Below are positions 22,386 to 35,156 of a stretch of DNA of 64,000 nt, in pieces. The DNA lies in the NCBI RefSeq assembly GCF_958298935.1, contig NC_084923.1:312501-376500 (forward strand), in the 5' to 3' direction. Position 1 is the stretch's first letter, and each line of letters begins with the position of its first letter. A program made the position numbers and the translations under genes. The stretch is from Phragmites australis (Eukaryota > Streptophyta > Magnoliopsida > Poales > Poaceae). The notes below the pieces were generated by a model. That model had not been told where the DNA came from. It did no database searches and saw only the letters and a list, made by a program, of their open reading frames with translations.

Positions 22386-23949
22386 TCTCACGTCGCGTCG
22401 TGTCGCTGCTTTCGGTGCACCCAGTTATGTCGTGTTGCGTCATTTCGCTTTTGTCAGTTCTTTAAACCCACACGCTACTATCACTAAACCGACGTGATAT
22501 TGTCCCTGCGTTAATTAGTTAGCCCCGCACTATCGTGTTTCGCTATAAGAAGAGATTGGGCTAGTAAGGAGCCGCAACGCGAGTACAGAGGAGACGAGCA
22601 ATGCCAATGCAAGCAAGGGAGTAAATAAGAGGAGAAGCAGTAGCGTAGTGCGTGGAGAGGAGAAGCAGCGCAAGGTGAGGAGTAGCAGCAATGCGAGGAT
22701 GGGAGAATCAGCCCGAGACGAGGAGGAGCAGTAGCGTGAGTTGCAGTAATTACTTAAATTATTATTAATTAATACTTGTAGCAATAATAGTAAGTAGAGT
22801 AAGTAGATTTATATAATAGTAATTAGCATGAACTTAATTAGTCAGTGTAATTAGATTTTTTAATTAATTTAATAATATGATGACCAAGTGGTGGCACTTT
22901 GTGCTTGTGGAGGCGAAGGATAGTGGCCTAGTGCATGCATGCTCTTCATAGGTGTAAGTCAGGTGTTATGCAATGAGAGAAAAGAGAGATAAATAAAAGA
23001 AAAAGAAAGAGTAAAGAATAAAAAATAAAATTCAGAAAGATCTAAAAAACTTGAGTTTGATAGAAATATTTGATTAAAATCACAATGCACTAAAAAGATT
23101 GTCAATTTGAATTTTTTTAATTAATAGTGGTGTGCACATATTTAATTAGTATTTTAATTTAATCTATTAAAACAGTAGTGCGTACAAGAACTCATGCCCT
23201 TAGTTAAAAAAAAGAAGCAGCTATGAAGTCAAATAGAATAATATTTTTAGTGTCTTCTACTTACCGTAGATTAGTCCCTTTCACTCTATAGCTCACTCAG
23301 TATAAAAAAAAATCTATGAATAGATTAATAGTGCATTGTCAAATGTGAGCACTGAAATTTTGCTAAGAACTATAGACATAGTAGTATTCACCGTAAAAAG
23401 GAGACGATCACCCGAGTTGAGAGCGGCATGCTGATGCTTCTGACTTATAAAAGAGTAAATGTGGTATAAAGAAAACTTGCAAAACTACCTTCTAAAATAG
23501 TTTTGAAGTCAATTTATAGTGAGATTGAATATTTGATCAATATAACTTTAATTCTAGTTTAATTAATATTTTATTTCAATATTAAATATTAATTATTTCA
23601 TTTGAATTCAATATTGGTGATTTAATTAGCATTGTTAATTACTTAAATATTTAGCGTTGTTAAGTATAGTCCTATTTAATTTTTATTGTTAATTTATTTA
23701 TTATTTATCAAGGGGTGTAATCAGGTTTGTATCGTATATACATCTAAATAATTATTTTATTAGATGTACGTTTGTTTAGCAGATACAGTATGACTTTCCA
23801 TATTTATATAGAGAACATCCCGTAATTTTGCATGTGAGGCTTGTAACAATTTAGAACTACAAGCACGTAGAGAGTTCGGTTGAGATATCTAATAACCTAG
23901 ATGGCATGAAATCACATGTTATGAGTTTTTTACGTGTCAACCAGCAATC
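22386..23949. other. MULE-1 5' region, no coding seen
   Basis: The first 350 bases are GC-richer, with a TATA-like CTATAAGAAG at about 22541 and purine-rich leader-like sequence. They may hold the transposase promoter. From 22740 to 23950 the sequence is AT-rich with many stops. Confidence 0.4.
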
Positions 23950-26325
23950 CATATTGTTATCCTAGAGGGTGTGGGCATGACTTGTTCCAAACAGCTCGGT
24001 CGTTGTCCATACTTGTTTGTGATGAGAAGAAACAACGTATGGGTTTTGTACTCACGAAAGTTATTGGAGGAGAACTTTGATATGGGAGTGTACGTAAATA
24101 TAGTGTCACGGCTGGTGCAAGATTATGCAATGACTATCATTGAAGGATCAGGTCAGTATGTGATGCATGAAGAGGATGGAGAGCATGTCGGGGAGGGCAT
24201 TTCCGGTAGAGAGGGAACTAGAGTGGACCCTTCTAAGGTAGATGCAGGATGCATGGATGATGAAGCCTATGATAGCAGGGATGAAAAAGCTGTTGACAAC
24301 AATGACTTGGTACATGAGATCTAGTACTTTAGTGGTGTTAGGCTGCTGGATTGTGCCATCGTTGAGTATAACACATTACCTAACCAAGGATACCAAAATA
24401 GTGACATCCAAATTGGGCAACAGTTTCATAATAAGAGGAAGGTCATCCACTTTATTAGCAAATATGCCATAACGACAACAAGGGACCACAAGTGCGCCTA
24501 GTCTAACCCTACGGAGTATGAGGTCAGGTGTATCAAGCACCCAAATTGTCCTTACTTCGTACGAGCAAATATGCCGAAATATGAGAACTATTTTGTGATC
24601 AGTAGACACACTCCACATACATACAGCGAAGAGGCTATTAGGAATGTGAGCCACGCCGTTGATGCGAGGTTCATAGCCTAACTCCTCATCACTCTTGTTG
24701 GCACGGACATTTGTTTGTTGCCAAAATCCATTATCGAGGAGGTGCAGACTAAGACAGGTATGCTGATCAATTAATATACCGTGTGGTGAGCGAAGCAAAA
24801 GGTGTTGAAGATGCTGTTTGGAAGTTTCGATGAGTCTTACAATTATGCTCCGATGCTACTGTAGAAGATTGCCATGATGAATCTAAGGACTCAATGAGCC
24901 ATGGTGGATAAGCCGATCAAGCTAGAGGATGAGTCATATAGCACCACTAACCGATATCTCATTATGTTATTCTGGTCCTTTGGATAATGCACCAAAGCTT
25001 TCAGACATTGCAGACCAGTTGTATATGTGGATGCCACATTTCTGAGTGACAAGTACCATGGTACCCTTATGACAGCGATAGTGGCAGATGCAAATAGTCA
25101 GATCATTCCTCTCGCCTTTACAATGGTTGAGAGTTAGAACAATGATAGGTGGTTGCGATTCCTCACTTTGATGAGGACACATGTCGTGGAAAACGGGAAC
25201 AAGTTTGCATCATCTCATATCGCAACAAGGGTCTTCTGCATGCATTGGACATGCCGTATGATAGAATAAACAACTCCATTACATGGCCTGATGTGGAGAG
25301 AAGATGGTGTATGCGACACTTGCGAGAAAACCTATACATAAGGTACCGTGGCAGGTTTCTTGTAAAGAGATTCAAAGGGTTATGTTTGTAGAACAAGCTG
25401 GCAAAGTTCAACGTGATATGGAGAGAGTTAAATAAGACCACTCGCAAGATAATATCAACAAGCATAGGAGGACCATCTGCAAATGCAAATGGTTGGGGGA
25501 TAAACTATCTTTAGATGTTTATATGCTACATTTAGCCAGTGGATAGCGAAAAAGCCAAAGGAGCGTTGGGCCCTAATCCATGACACTCACGGTGCCAGAT
25601 TAGCGCATAGAAATTAAATGATCATATTGTACCCTTTCTTATGTAAATAGTCCTTCTAAAATTATTGTATCCTATATTAGGTACATCAACATAACAACGA
25701 ACATAGCGGAGACGTTGAACAATGTTCTAAAAAAGTATGGGGCCTCCCATTCTGTGTTATCATTGAGCTCACATTCTATAGAATGGCGGACTACTTTCGA
25801 GACTGGAGTAATGCTGCTATGAATTACAACATGCTGTTCGCACCTAAGGTAGAGAAAATCATAATCAAAAGGAGGAACAAGGCACATTTTCATCGAACGA
25901 CAATCTATGACCTGGCCAATAATAAATTCGAGATCATGTGCCACCATAGGTATGCTTCAGGGTATACCGCAGGAGACACCATGCAACAATATCAACTTAG
26001 GCCCTATGAGGTGAAGTGCACCGGTAATAAGCTAAAAGTACACTATATCTCATGCTTGCATGTCTTAGCCACTTGTAGGGACATGGGCGGCAATGACGGA
26101 TCATAGTACGTAACACCGTACTTCACGATCGATGCATTGAGGAGCACATGGCTTCCAAAGATACGGCCCTTCAACATCAGAAGCAGCTACAAAGTGATCG
26201 AGGGACCTAAGTGGGTACTTTATCCCCGAGCATGATGCACAGATCCTGGAAGGCCTAGAGCCACGAGACTGCAAGGTGACATGGATGAAGCAGATGTTAT
26301 TGACAGGCTACGCAAGTTTGGTCCA
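23950..26325 (+). pseudogene. MuDR-like (MURA-type) transposase pseudogene
   Basis: The transposase cuts and rejoins Mutator-like elements in the nucleus. Pieces in order: an acidic N-terminal part (23971-24324); the MuDR DNA-binding domain with IGQQFHNKRKV and CIKHPNCPYFVRA (about 24410-24560); the MULE catalytic domain with RPVVYVDATFLSDKYHGTLM and DANSQIIPLAF (about 25015-25120), where VDAT holds a catalytic Asp; ENNDRWLRF; the SWIM zinc finger region (about 25960-26070), where CTGNKLKVHYISCLHVLA lacks one Cys (expected C-x-C reads C-T-G); and the C-terminal GRPRATRLQGDMDEAD. Several stops (for example at 24322 and 25136) and frame changes make it inactive. PMD sequence follows within a few bases. 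Confidence 0.88.
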
Positions 26326-28255
26326 TGCCCACCGGATGCAGACGAGGCTACAATTATATAGTATTATGAGGTGTACTTGTACGTCCTGCTGGGAGCCATC
26401 ATGTTCTGCAACATGGTAGGCGATTATGTCATCTCTCATATTGTATGGTTAGCGAGTCAGCTCACGTCACATCCTTATCAGTTGACATCTTAGAGTTAGA
26501 GATCTGTTGTGCTGGCTGCCACCTACAGAGGATTGTGTGATGCAACCCAGCGATCAAAGAAGAAGGGGTCAGTTACAAATTGCCTACACCTCTTACAGCT
26601 ATGGAGCTAGGAGTACCTCCTGGTTTATCGACAATGGGTGCTCAAGAGCTACTATCTAGTCTCTATCTCCGATAGCATTGCAGATGACATGAGGCCTGAG
26701 ATGGGGTATTGGTGGATGCATGCCAGGCTGAGATGGAGTCAGCAGTAAGACCATAGTAGCTACTCCTGGGTGATCAATGATTTGGACGTCCCTAGCGCTG
26801 ATCTCGTGGAGTAGGATCCATGGCGTATGGCACGAGTGGCCGAAATTGCGACTGGAGGGCTCATCGCATCATATTGTTGGAATGACTCAAACTTATGGAT
26901 GACCAAATGCTTCTTATTGTACATGAACAACGTGGAAGCATATTCTCCTGAGCGTGTACAGAGGCAGTTCGGGTACCAACAAGTGGTGCCAGTACCTCCT
27001 CACGAGATGCCGGTTGAGTACACGAGTGAGTGTGTTATTGTAGATAGCATTAGTACCTTTGGTGATCCATGTTAATAAATTATAACTATTTCTGCCACGT
27101 ACAGGAGGATCACACAAGGGAGCGGAGGCATGCGGGATTGGGCATCCAAGAATGCCGAGCACCTACAGAGGTGGACGGAGTCAGCCACGGTGGATGTCGT
27201 CATTCCTGCTGGACAATACGACAATGCCATGTACTGGGAGTACCTTTCGTGGTACCGTCCGTGCACGCATACCACCTTACTCAGCTAACTTGTAGAGCTG
27301 GGCCCCAGACCCTTCCCAGAGGATCATGTCCGCCTTCTTCATGTTGTCGTAAGTGTTGCGGTACTTATAACGATTTCTATTAGTGAAACCTCTATATTAC
27401 TGAGATGGCTCTCATCTTATATAGACTGATGAGGCATATGAGATGCATACACCGACGAAGTAAGTTTTGGGGAAGCAAGCAAGTCATCAATGCGGAGGGA
27501 TCGGAACCCTCTCCTAGACTATATGAGGATGAAAGGGTCCTGCTTCCTGTCCACTATACATGGACTAGGTGGTTGTGCACCGCGTTGGAGGGGGTATGAC
27601 CGACTAGCCATAGACCCGTCCAGTGCCTCCCACAGTAGGTGCTCGTCCAGTGCTTGTGACTAACCTACTCAGGCACAGTCATAAGAGGCACCTTCTATTT
27701 CGGAGCATCGCGAGGAGTGCACGCAGTCTCCTATGCTCGAGTAGTGTACAGTAGGTTCACAGGTCCCGTAGTGGACACAGCCTCCTCGGTTTGCGCTAAC
27801 ACCTCCGCCTACAACATTGACTCGTCACGAGGATGTCGTTGACTGCACGCAACAGACGCCTGACTGGAGCGGCACGTATAATTTTGACTGGGCTGTTGCA
27901 ATGCAGGCCGCCAGCTTCACCGAGCTCCTCAGCATATAGTATCCCCAAAATCCCGATGCACCTAGGGGTTCATAGTGGTACGAGCAGGGCGAGCTTTCGG
28001 CACACCGGACTCCATTGGAGCACATTCTAGGGGCATCCACATTGCCGCATGAGGATCCTTCTTCATGGTACATGAAGGGTAGAGTTAGCGGGGCGGGATA
28101 CATATTCGGTAGAGGTCCTATAGGGCAGAACGATGATGATGACAAGTAAGGGAACATGAGGCAGGGTTCAGCACAGGCCACTGTGATGAGGGCAACACAC
28201 CCACCAAACGTGTACACTCCTGAGGATTATGTACAGCTTTGTCATTGCTGAGTCA
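26326..28255 (+). pseudogene. plant mobile domain (PMD) pseudogene downstream of the MULE transposase
   Basis: PMD is the aminotransferase-like domain shared by MAIN/MAIL1 proteins and grass transposons; its biochemical role is unclear. Seen here: LYVLLGAIMFCNMVGDYV (about 26370), LAATYRGLCDATQRS, CLHLLQLWSWEYL (about 26580-26620), VQRQFGYQQVVPVP (about 26957), and after an apparent intron ending at 27104 (CACGTACAG), DWASKNAEHLQRW and YWEYLSWYRP (about 27135-27265). A Ser/Pro-rich tail with NVYTPEDYVQLCHC ends near 28250. Stops inside (about 26340, 26490, 26750, 26812) show decay. Because it starts where the transposase ends, it may be its C-terminal fusion or a separate gene. Confidence 0.75.
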
Positions 28256-30140
28256 CCAGTGCAATTGTTCGATGCACTTGTACTTGTTAATGACACGTAT
28301 ATTATTGATTTTATTGTCGTAGTCATTCTTATTATGTATTATTAATTATATTGTTAATTTAATTATTTTTAATTTATGTAATATTTGTCAAATAATTCTG
28401 GCATATAATTTATGTAATATTTGTCAAATAATTATGAATTTAATACTTGTTTAATATTTCTTAAATAATGAGGGATTCGTGCTTTGGTGCGAAGCCATAA
28501 TGTTGCACTGAAGGAGCAATAAATCTATGGTGGGATCTTTGAGTATAGGTTTTCCATGAAAACCTACAATAATTCATATAGCACTTAATGCCTCATTGAG
28601 GGTTGTGCATGAAGGGAATGATGATCCCTTCAAATACAGCAACCTAATCCAAATTGTGGCCAAATTACATGCAAAACCCTTATGTTCTGCTTTAACCGCT
28701 CCGCTCAAACATATAACCACCAAGAACCTTGGGGCCCTTTTGCACGAGTAGCGGCAAATGTATCTCAGGGTGTGCAAACTGACCGACCATTCTTTTGTTC
28801 TAGATTTCTCTATGAGGCAAAAAATGATAGTGATGTTGCCTAGTGAGTATGCATCCCACACTCAGGTTCGTAATTTCCTAATGCTCCTCTTTCACGTTAG
28901 GTGTTCCTGGAAGATACACAGTTGATCAACAAAGACATCACAAACTTATTGGTGATGTGCATGCTCTTTGGCGGTGGTGTCATGTCTGGTTCGCGTACAA
29001 GACGATGATGGTCAGCGAACCTAAGGGGTATAGGGGGCACCCTCTACTAGCCATCTAAAAAATGACGAGGACGATGAGGATGATAACTTTATGCCCCAAT
29101 TCCTCGATGTTCCAGCAGCAAGACAGGAGAAGGTTCAATGATCACTGTAAGAGGACGTTCACGCACCACATCAAGATGGCGTACAACCTACAAGAAAATA
29201 GGACATGCTACTACCGTGATAGCTCAAGATGACGACGACGATGACATTTTCATGCCACAACAACCCCTCCCTCCGAGGCCTCCATCTCCGGAGGGCATTG
29301 TTGACCCTAAAAATTATGGTGGATTTGTTGATACCCATCCTTATAACTTCCCTTTAACACCTCGAATATGACAACTATCTTATCCTGATAGCATTGACAG
29401 GCACAACTGGCATTCTTTCACTAATTTACGTTGGTACTTTCCTCCGCCATCTTGAGATGATCTAAGTATTCAACATCTATGCACTATGAACTATACAAAT
29501 AGCAGGCAGAACTATTTATTTTGTTTACGAACTATTTGTGAATTATTCGTCTAATTAATGTGATGGTAAGTTTATTATATTAAGTACTATCCAAGAACAA
29601 TTCTTTCTAACATATGAAAGGTATTTGTGAGCTCAGACTTTAGACACGCTATTGTATCACCAGCACTTTGGGGACTAACATTAATTGCAAATCTAAAATC
29701 AACAATATGATTGTATGAACTGTTCAGTCTTGGACTGTACTTGCTTTAGGATGAATGATTAAAGTAGGCTTTGACTTAGGATTAAGATCAAAGGAATAGA
29801 TGTTACTTCTACACTCACTCAAAATCAACAGTTTTCACAGGGAATGCTTCATAGGATTCTATACCTCTATACAGAGGCAACAGTAACTCATTGATAAACT
29901 TTTGCAGAATGAAATGACAACACCAAGTAACAACTTTCACAGGGAATCTCTGTCTATCATAACTTTTTCAGCTTTCACTGGGAATCCAATATTCCAGCCC
30001 CCAACCAAGCGCATGCACTCAGTCTATATACCAACCCCCAACCACCATAAATAACCTCACCCTCATCCATGGATAGACCACTCCTTCCTCTGCTCTCTCA
30101 ACTACAATATCTTCCCTCGCTCCACTAAGCCCACCCAAGA
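28256..30140 (+). other. MULE-1 middle region, unidentified cargo
   Basis: 28280-28480 is AT-rich with a short repeat of TTTATGTAATATTTGTCAAATAAT. Between 28490 and 29370 base composition turns coding-like: a plus-strand frame at 29138-29371 carries a run of Asp residues and a Pro-rich piece (PPRPPSPEGIVDPKNYGG), and another frame at 29110-29200 reads FQQQDRRRFNDHC. No family was recognised. 29500-30010 has no feature. A TATA-like CTATATACC lies near 30024 with a pyrimidine-rich leader before the next gene. Confidence 0.4.
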
Positions 30141-30145
30141 AACAT

Positions 30146-30682
30146 TGATGGGTTTTCATCCTCCAGGGTGGCGAACCGCCAATGTGCTTCTGTGGTGGCC
30201 CTTATAGACTTCGTGAGTCTCAGGACATCTCCTACACCTATGACCTTCTCTTCTTTATGTGTGCCAACTATCAGTACGATAAGCCTCAATATGGAACGTA
30301 TGAGTACCCACCGATATAGCGATGTATATCACTAATGTGGCACTTTCCGTACGATTTCATGAAGTCTTACTAATCTACCCTCTTGTTTTATTTGTCCAAT
30401 CTCCTCCACCTATTTATGACTTCATAGAATGACTGGACATAGAGCAAAATGCGCACCAGAAGCGGTAGATCGACATGAGCATGCAGTGAAGAAGGGAAGC
30501 GTACGAACGTCGGGAGTACGAGCAATAGCAGGAGAACTACTGCTCAAGCATCAGGAGGAGGAGCGCGTCGCGGCTCAGGCACGCGAAGCAAAGAGGAAAA
30601 GGAAGCGAGAGGGGGCTCATCGTGCTAAATCAGAGGATCCCGATGCCCTGCGAAAGGGCAAATATCCTAGGTGCACTCAGTA
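30146..30682 (+). pseudogene. GRF-like zinc-finger protein pseudogene inside MULE-1
   Basis: Exon-like part one (about 30170-30318) reads PPMCFCGGPYRLRESQD and FFMCANYQYDKPQYGTY: a C-x-C-G ... F-x-C-x-N-Y arrangement as in GRF zinc fingers of grass transposon-associated proteins. The nearest ATG (30146) is in another frame. Part two (about 30424-30620) reads LDIEQNAHQKR, then REAYERREYEQ, a charged coiled-coil tail, interrupted by TGA at about 30428, TAG at about 30463 and further stops. An intron between the parts is likely. GRF fingers bind nucleic acid; the role in the transposon is unknown. Confidence 0.65.
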
Positions 30683-31312
30683 GAGAGCACCTATTGTAAC
30701 CCAGTTTATTTTTATTCCCTAAGGCGTATTTGGTTTAGCAGTGGTACGCTATTAAGTTAGTTTTTTGGCGTACCATATATGTCAGCATTTGTTATCGTCA
30801 TCTCTTTATGGTTAGGATCTATTTGCACAGCGACGAAAAATCCTATATCTCATATAATGTTTATCAGCGTATATAACCTCTACACCAAATTATATGATAA
30901 TCGTATTTCACAACTATTATTGTTCGACAAATTAGATTTTGTATCCTCTCGACGTTACTTCACTAAAAAGTTACCTACACAAATACATTAAATAAATAGT
31001 AAAATGTCGATAAAATTACGTTGAAACAAATTTACACACACTCACTCATCCAGTCCCTTTCTTTATTTATTCGCTCGTGCCTTGATAAAAAACAAATTAT
31101 GCTACTGCACTCTATTCAGTCCTACTATCACCAATAAGTATTGCACTCTTTGCAGAAAGATGATACAAAATGATACACATTCACTAATCAAGTTTCTTTC
31201 TTTATTTATTCGCTTGTGTCCTAATGAAATAAAGTTGTGCTGTTGTATTTTATTCAGCTTCGAAATGACACATGACAAGATGCAACGTAGGGACAAAGCA
31301 AGACCGACCTGT
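30683..31312. other. MULE-1 3' region with a short imperfect duplication
   Basis: The stretch TTCTTTATTTATTCGCT and its context (31060-31125) recurs at 31195-31260, a ~135-bp offset with considerable divergence. No gene is seen. Confidence 0.5.
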
Positions 31313-31599
31313 ATTCGGTATCTGAGATGCTAAATATGGTACTATTCATCGTAATCGGCACCTCAAGTGCCGAGCACAAAGAGTTTTCAGCACATGAGGT
31401 GCCAAATACAGTGAACAATGTCGTATTTGGCATCTTATGTACCGAATATATGAGGTTTTGGTGTCTTAAGTACCATAATTGATTTTTTGATGTCTAAGAT
31501 ACCAAATATAGATGCTAGATTTATCAATATACCGATATATCATCTATTTTAACAAATACGATATTGTTTGTTGTCTATTTTTAGATTTTTTTTTTTCCC
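31313..31599. repeat. MULE-1 right terminal inverted repeat
   Basis: Inverse of the left end, closing GATTTTTTTTTTTCCC. Contains several near-palindromic GGCACCTCAAGTGCCGA-like words. Confidence 0.8.
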
Positions 31600-31608
31600 T
31601 CTAATGTA

Positions 31609-32356
31609 TTATGATACTACATCGGAATGTAGACACACAGCCACAGACTTGATCAACTTGTCCCGTGGATTTGCGTGAAACTGTGATCAGCTACCTACCT
31701 ACCAGGGCACCTACCAGACAGCGATGATGATATCATGCAGCGAGCTGGCTCATGTGAACCTGAAACCGAGAATACGAATTTGTTTCCGCATTGCCCGCCA
31801 CAAGCTGGAGACGATAACTTTGACTTAGCTAGCTAGCTACTAGATTAGCAGTGCATATATATGGTCGCATGAGCACGTACGTACTCATCTCTGGGCCTCT
31901 CGTAAATTTTTTACATTTTGATCTTTTTTTAAAACATATTCTTTCAATATACCATAAAAAATAATTTCTAAAAATTAACATTTTACATGGTGCCATGATT
32001 TTTAACACCGTGGTTGAATAACATAGTGTCATAATATTTAGAGTTGCGTTACCGATATTCTATTTTAGACTTGGAATATCATATAACGTGGTAACTATCA
32101 ATGAGTCAATTATTACAGCATCGTGCTATTCAAATACAGCACCAAATCTCATTGCATCGTAAATGAGTCCATTTTTCGACATTATTTTTTCCATAGACCC
32201 ATAGGTAGAAAAGTTTTAAATAAGGACAAATTCTAAAAATTCCACCCCCTCATGACCTTAGCTTGCCTCCTAAGTACGTAGACAGTCGCCCGTGCGACAC
32301 AAATGTAACGACTTCATGGGCACATATATATGTATCAGATTAATTTGTTAGATATA
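31609..32356. other. intergenic, no feature seen
   Basis: AT-rich sequence without recognised genes or transposon ends. Confidence 0.4.
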
Positions 32357-32505
32357 CACTACTACAAAAACCCTCTTCATTATCGGTTCTAAAATCTCCT
32401 TCACTGTCAGTTTTGCAGCCGACAGTGGGTAACGAGAACTACCGGCTCCATGGACCGGCAGTGAAAGGGGCTATCACTGCCAGCTGGTGGTTTCATCTAG
32501 TAGTG
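32357..32505. mobile_element. small CACTA-like fragment
   Basis: Starts CACTACTACAAAAACCC and reaches CATCTAGTAGTG at 32505, an imperfect CACTA-type inverted end pair. Inside are CCGGCAGTGA and CACTGCC subterminal words like those of the element at 50329. Flanks ATA and ATT match at two of three bases. Similar words continue to about 32560, so the real right end may be farther out. Confidence 0.45.
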
Positions 32506-32828
32506 ATTTCCAAAACATCACTGCCGACTGAAAGCTTCAATTGTCAGTATTGTACCTCTCCTCCTTCTACTTTAGCCCTATCCTCCCTCTCTGCCCTCTC
32601 TCTCTCCTCGATCTATCCGTCTCTCTCACACTCAATACATACATACAATGAGACATATGTAAAGTAAATTAATAATAAAAATACCTTCATTAATACATAG
32701 TAATTCATATTACATATATATAATAATTTTCACAGGAAAAAAAATCGGTTAAGTCAGTCCTGTATCTCTTACCGCTCCCGCATGAATAGGGACGGTGCGG
32801 AAGCCGGCGCTCGATCTGGTCGCTGCTC

Positions 32829-33025
32829 ACGCGTAAAGGCTTTGTTATTTTATGTCAAGGAGAACGTTTGGTAGCACAGACGGGTGACGTGCCATTGTGC
32901 CAAGTCGATGAGCACGACTGCTCGATTAACAATGCAAGAATCACGCGTAAAAGCTTTGTTATTTTATGTCAAGAAGAATGTTTGGTAGCGCAGACGGGTG
33001 ACGTGCCAATGCAAGAGTCATCATG
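32829..33025. repeat. ~114-bp direct duplication
   Basis: ACGCGTAAAGGCTTTGTTATT at 32829 recurs with few changes at 32943, and both copies go on through GTTTGGTAGC-CAGACGGGTGACG. The second copy is shorter. No coding meaning was found. Confidence 0.8.
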
Positions 33026-33029
33026 GTCA

Positions 33030-35050
33030 TCATCCCGATCTATCCGATGAGGCTTACGTTTTTGTTTCGTCCGGCCCGTGACTTGAAGGTGCCCCACGCC
33101 AGGCGTACCCAGCTGGTTTTAATTCTGGCCACCTCCTGCACCTTGCATTGAGTTGTCCCACGTACCATTAGTTCTACATATATACTCACTCCTATGGCAT
33201 GCATGCATATCTGTCTTGTTTACATGCATTATATATAGCAATGAACATTATATATTAGCTCATTAGCTGTGTATACATGTATGTATACAAGCATGTATAG
33301 CTATCTACCTTGCTAGGCTGCAGGCATATATACTCCTGTATACGTACGTACGTATAGTAGTAGCGCAGCGCATACTCTCTATCAACTACTTAATTACTGT
33401 ACATTCTGAAACACGGAAGGTCGTCATGATATTGCTGGCCCGGCGTGCCTGATGTACGTTTCTTTTTAGAGGAACCTGATGGTACGTATGGTCTATATGA
33501 CCTATCTATCTATTGCTTTCTGGGCCTCATGCGGTGCATATGGATACACGCATGGGCCCATTTAGGCCTCACGAGGCTTCACGAATTAGCAAAGGCTGGG
33601 GTTCAAAAAAAAGCAAAGGCTCACACAGTTAATATAACTTCACGGGAGGCGCTAAATGTCAAACGACTAAAAAAGTCAATACTACAGTCGACCGATCAGA
33701 ATCGTTGGATTCACATCCAATCGTCCATAGCCATCTACTGTTCATCTTCCTCACACGGCTGCTTTCTTCTTCTCTCTTCGCTGCAGCGCCGCTTAGGCCT
33801 CACCCACTAGGAAGATGTTTGCGATCCGTCTGCTATTCACATACGCACTGAACGGCGGCGTGCATGTGTGGACCGATCGATCGTGTACACAGGACATCGA
33901 GTGGACACATGCATGTCTGGACATACATTATTATATGTACAAGAGATCGACTACATACATACATGTAAGCACCGATCATCGAGTCGTATGCAGCAGCGTT
34001 ACGTGTAGGCTGGCGACGCCCAGCGTGATGCTAGACCATTTCTTCCATGGCTCCGGTAGAAGTCACGAGATCGACGACCTGTGTGCCTGATTGAACCGAT
34101 ATCAAACTGAACAGTGATGGACCATGCATGGTCGCTCGCGAAATGACACGATACCAAACAGGGCATACATGACACACATTATATATCGTACAGCTAGTGG
34201 GTACTGGGAATTATCTGGAAAGTTGAAACGCGCTACAGTACTACTTTAGAGTACACCGATCTTTCCGAACCACTATACGGTGATACCACCCGGGGACGCA
34301 AACCATCCAACGACTCCATCGTCTTTCCCATGGCGGATTCAGTGCCATAGCGTTAGGTAGACATCAAACTTATACTTAAATCGTATACATATATTAGTCC
34401 AATTCTTATACGATTTGGTCAACTATCAAAATCATGTGTTATGTGTAGACAGTTTAACCAAAATCAAAATATGTTTACAGTACCTACATATTATGTCTGG
34501 CACATTGCTTACTTGATACGACGACTTTAAGCTACATAATGCTTCTTAACCTATTATCTTAGTAAAAAAAATTAAAAAACATTATTTTCATTATAAATAG
34601 CTGTTGATTAATTGTATTTTACATGACTCTTTATCTATGTATTTAATTTTTATAAAAAAATTCTAAAGCTATACTTGATATGGATCTTTATTTTTCTATT
34701 CCAACACCTAACCAGTGACGGAGCTTGATCGCAGAACTAGGGGATTGGTGTAACTAAATAAGCTTAAATGTCAATAAACAGTAGCCATGGCACACCTGGC
34801 CATAACTAAGCTTCTCCCCTGCGTCTAACCCCAATTTTATTTTTTATTAATTTTCTTTTATTTAGACAGATATTTTGCTCGCAAACTATATAGATATTGT
34901 ACTACTAATTTTTATATCTTTTAATTTCGAATTTATCTAATTATTAATCATATTTGATATGTACTTTTTGATTAAATCTACCGTTAGATGTTCATAATAT
35001 GATAATTTTGTGACTTTGATATTAAAATAATAATAGATTAATCCCCTTTG
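33030..35050. other. intergenic region upstream of the glycine-linker gene
   Basis: No gene or transposon is established. A CAGTGACGGAGCTTGATCGC word at about 34712 resembles one end of a common grass hAT-type MITE, but no partner end was found. Confidence 0.35.
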
Positions 35051-35056
35051 CTCCCC

Positions 35057-35064
35057 TATAAATA
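35057..35064 (+). promoter_or_regulatory. TATA box of the 8-cysteine/Gly-linker gene
   Basis: TATAAATA in CTCCCCTATAAATAGCACCC, 93 bases before the ATG, the usual TATA geometry for plant genes with a short leader. Confidence 0.8.
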
Positions 35065-35156
35065 GCACCCAAACGCTCCCTGCTGCTTGCACTGCCAGTA
35101 GCTGAGGGAGAGGCAGAGAGCAGCTTATAAGCACTACGTACAGTAGTGACCCAGCC

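Larger units (their letters stand above)
22199..31599 (+). mobile_element. MULE-1, a 9.4-kb Mutator-like element with several genes
   Basis: Long inverted ends pair 22199-22385 with 31313-31599. Both hold TCTAAAAATA near the tip and then repeated words of the type TATTCGGCACCTGAGGTGCCGAATAC. The tips read GGCAAAAATC and, inverted, GGGAAAAAAA. Flanks TCTAATATT (22190-22198) and TCTAATGTA (31600-31608) agree at 7 of 9 bases, the target size expected for Mutator-like elements. The interior has transposase, PMD and GRF-like zinc-finger pseudogenes, all plus strand. Confidence 0.85.

Noticed and set aside
34712..35064. hAT-type MITE reaching up to the TATA box of the Gly-linker gene
   Set aside because: Only a left-end-like word was found; no inverted partner or target duplication.
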